Positions 5,690 through 7,398 of a stretch of DNA of 7,398 bases are shown here, piece after piece. Every line of letters starts with the position of its first letter. The stretch's first letter is position 1. Where the stretch lies: assembly GCA_007131045.1 (NCBI GenBank), contig SLRI01000610.1, forward strand, positions 1 through 7,398, written 5' to 3'. The notes beneath the pieces were generated by a model. The model was given only the letters and a program-made list of their open reading frames with translations, ran no database searches and was not told the origin of the DNA. A program made the translations under genes and the position numbers. Origin of the DNA: Rhodospirillales bacterium (GTDB lineage Bacteria > Pseudomonadota > Alphaproteobacteria > Geminicoccales > Geminicoccaceae).

Positions 5690-7398
5690 ATGGCAACGAT
5701 GAACGAATTGCGGCGACCCGTGCACGAGACCACCACTGAGAAGTCGGGCTCGCGCGGCGGCACGGCCCTGGTGGTGCGGTTCGCCGGCGACAGTGGCGAC
5801 GGGATGCAGCTGACCGGCAGCCGCTTCACCCAGGAAGCCGCGCTCGGTGGTGCCGATCTCGCCACGTTCCCGGACTTTCCGGCCGAGATCCGAGCCCCCG
5901 TGGGCACCACCTTCGGCGTCTCGGCCTTCCAGATCCAGTTCGGCGGCAGGCGGGTCAGGACTCCCGGGGACCAGCTCGACGTGCTGGTCGCCCTCAACCC
6001 CGCGGCACTCAAGGTCAATCTCGAGGATCTGCGCCCGTCGGGCACGTTGATCGTCGACACCGCCGCCTTCGGCGAGCGCAACCTGAAGAAGGCCGGCTAC
6101 GCCAGCAACCCGCTCGAAGGTCACGACCTCGACCCGTTCCGGGTCATGGCGATCGACATCACCAAGCTGACCCAGGCGGCGGTCAAGCCCTTGGGTGTGG
6201 GCAATCGCGATGCCAACCGGGCGCGCAACTTCTGGACGCTGGGCCTCGTGCTCTGGCTCACCGGCCGGCCGCGGGCCGCGACCCGGGGCTGGATCGAGGA
6301 GCGTTTCAGGGACGAGCCATTGGTGCGCGACGCCAACCTCGCAGCCCTCGATGCCGGCCATGCCTATGGCGAGACGGCCGAGCTGCCGCGTCAGCCCGAG
6401 GTCCTGGCCGCGGGCCAGCCGGCGCCGCTGCCGCCCGGCCGCTACCGCACGGTCACCGGAATCGAGGCTTTGGCCTACGGCCTGGTCGCCGGCGGCAGGC
6501 TGGCCGGGGTCGAGCTCTTCTACGGCTCCTATCCGATCACCCCGGCCTCGGCTCTCCTGCACGCCCTGGCCCGGCTCGGCAGTTTCGGCGTGCGCACCTT
6601 TCAGGCCGAGGACGAGATCGCCGCCGTTTGTGCCGCGATCGGTGCGTCCTATGCCGGCAAGCTCGGCGTCACCGGCAGCTCCGGTCCCGGCATTGCGCTC
6701 AAGACCGAGGCGCTCGGCCTCGCGATCGCGACCGAGCTGCCGCTCGTGGTGATCGACGCGCAGCGCGGTGGCCCCTCGACCGGCCTGCCGACCAAGACCG
6801 AGCAGTCCGACCTGTTCCAGGCGGTGCTCGGCCGCAACGCCGATGCGCCGCTGGTGGTGCTGGCAGCGGCCACGCCGGGCGACGGATTCGCGGTCGCGAT
6901 CGAGGCCGTGCGTCTCGCTACCCACTACATGACGCCGGTGATGCTGCTGACCGACGGCTTTCTCGCCAATGCGAGCGAGCCCTGGCTGGTCCCCGATCTG
7001 GCCGCGATCGAGCCGTTTGCGGTCCGCCAGGGTGGTCCGGTCCGGGAGGGCGCCGATCCCGAGCGCTATGAGCCCTATGCCCGTGATCCGTCGACCCTGG
7101 CCCGGGCCTGGGTGCCGCCGGGTACGCCCGGGCTGCGGCATCGGATCGGCGGCATCGAGCGCGCCGACAAGACCGGCGACATCTCCTACGACCCCCGCAA
7201 CCATCAGACGATGACCGATTTCCGCCGGCTCAAGATCGAGGGTATCGCCGAGGACGTTCCCGAGCAGCGGCTCGAGGCCGGCTCGGCGGGTGATCATGTC
7301 TTGATTCTCGGTTGGGGCTCGACCCGGGGAGCGATCGAGAGTGCGGTCGATCGGCTGCGCGAGGCGGGCCACGCCGTGGCGCACGCCCAGGTCCGCCA
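5690..7398 (+). CDS. korA: 2-oxoacid:acceptor oxidoreductase, alpha subunit (3' end outside window)
   Basis: The frame is open to the window edge for 569 codons; relatives are roughly 600-650 residues, so only the C-terminus is missing. The enzyme family oxidatively decarboxylates 2-oxoacids (often 2-oxoglutarate) to acyl-CoA, passing electrons to ferredoxin. This is the fused gamma-alpha form. Residues 31-84 start the gamma-type domain (FAGDSGDGMQLTGSRF, then FPDFPAEIRAP). The alpha-type domain follows from about 255, with YPITP at 281-285, the substrate-site motif of this family, then EDEIAAVCAAIGASYAGK (307-324), TGSSGPG (328-334) and QRGGPSTGLPTKTEQSDL (358-375). No iron-sulfur cysteine cluster is visible; thiamine diphosphate normally sits in the separate beta subunit, expected beyond the window. 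ATG 5690 has GAAGG four bases upstream; ATG 5699, in frame, is an alternative. The exact substrate (2-oxoglutarate, pyruvate or other) is not settled by sequence. Confidence 0.88.
   Translation, partial: MATMNELRRPVHETTTEKSGSRGGTALVVRFAGDSGDGMQLTGSRFTQEAALGGADLATFPDFPAEIRAPVGTTFGVSAFQIQFGGRRVRTPGDQLDVLVALNPAALKVNLEDLRPSGTLIVDTAAFGERNLKKAGYASNPLEGHDLDPFRVMAIDITKLTQAAVKPLGVGNRDANRARNFWTLGLVLWLTGRPRAATRGWIEERFRDEPLVRDANLAALDAGHAYGETAELPRQPEVLAAGQPAPLPPGRYRTVTGIEALAYGLVAGGRLAGVELFYGSYPITPASALLHALARLGSFGVRTFQAEDEIAAVCAAIGASYAGKLGVTGSSGPGIALKTEALGLAIATELPLVVIDAQRGGPSTGLPTKTEQSDLFQAVLGRNADAPLVVLAAATPGDGFAVAIEAVRLATHYMTPVMLLTDGFLANASEPWLVPDLAAIEPFAVRQGGPVREGADPERYEPYARDPSTLARAWVPPGTPGLRHRIGGIERADKTGDISYDPRNHQTMTDFRRLKIEGIAEDVPEQRLEAGSAGDHVLILGWGSTRGAIESAVDRLREAGHAVAHAQVR

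Noticed and set aside
5555..7384. 609-codon minus-strand reading frame
   Set aside because: It is antisense to the oxidoreductase alpha subunit, which has several exact family motifs. The antisense product is Arg/Gly-rich without a recognisable domain.

Overview
The window is GC-rich DNA with the codon bias of a high-GC bacterium. The gene set (a signal-less repeat protein, a small sulfotransferase, a MarR regulator and a fused 2-oxoacid:acceptor oxidoreductase alpha subunit) fits an alphaproteobacterium, possibly Rhodospirillales-like. That placement is inference from gene content and style, not from a marker gene.

Positions 1-4019 hold the 5' three-quarters or so of one very large minus-strand gene that leaves the window at position 1. 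It encodes three tandem modules of about 430-460 residues. Each starts with a CSLREA-type motif, continues as an Asn/Ser/Thr/Ile-rich right-handed beta-helix, and ends with a choice-of-anchor Q-like segment (DNGGPT ... DxGAxEL). No signal peptide is visible. Modules 2 and 3 share near-identical DNA at their ends, and module 3 contains an AT-rich patch.

Positions 4020-4210 form a divergent control region with a perfect 9-bp inverted repeat. To its right, all on the plus strand, lie a PAPS-dependent sulfotransferase (4211-5071), a spacer with a 17-bp tandem repeat and a palindrome, a MarR-family regulator (5179-5607), and an 82-base leader followed by the alpha subunit of a 2-oxoacid:acceptor oxidoreductase (5690 to the window end; partial). 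This korA-like gene should be followed by its beta subunit beyond the window. The leader can form two competing stems, one covering the Shine-Dalgarno sequence, and carries a 13-codon reading frame overlapping an internal start codon.

The left half concerns a large, probably exported repeat protein, and the right half central carbon metabolism with a possible local regulator. The sulfotransferase sits between them and shares its upstream region with the repeat protein. No RNA gene, insertion sequence, CRISPR array or convincing intrinsic terminator was seen.
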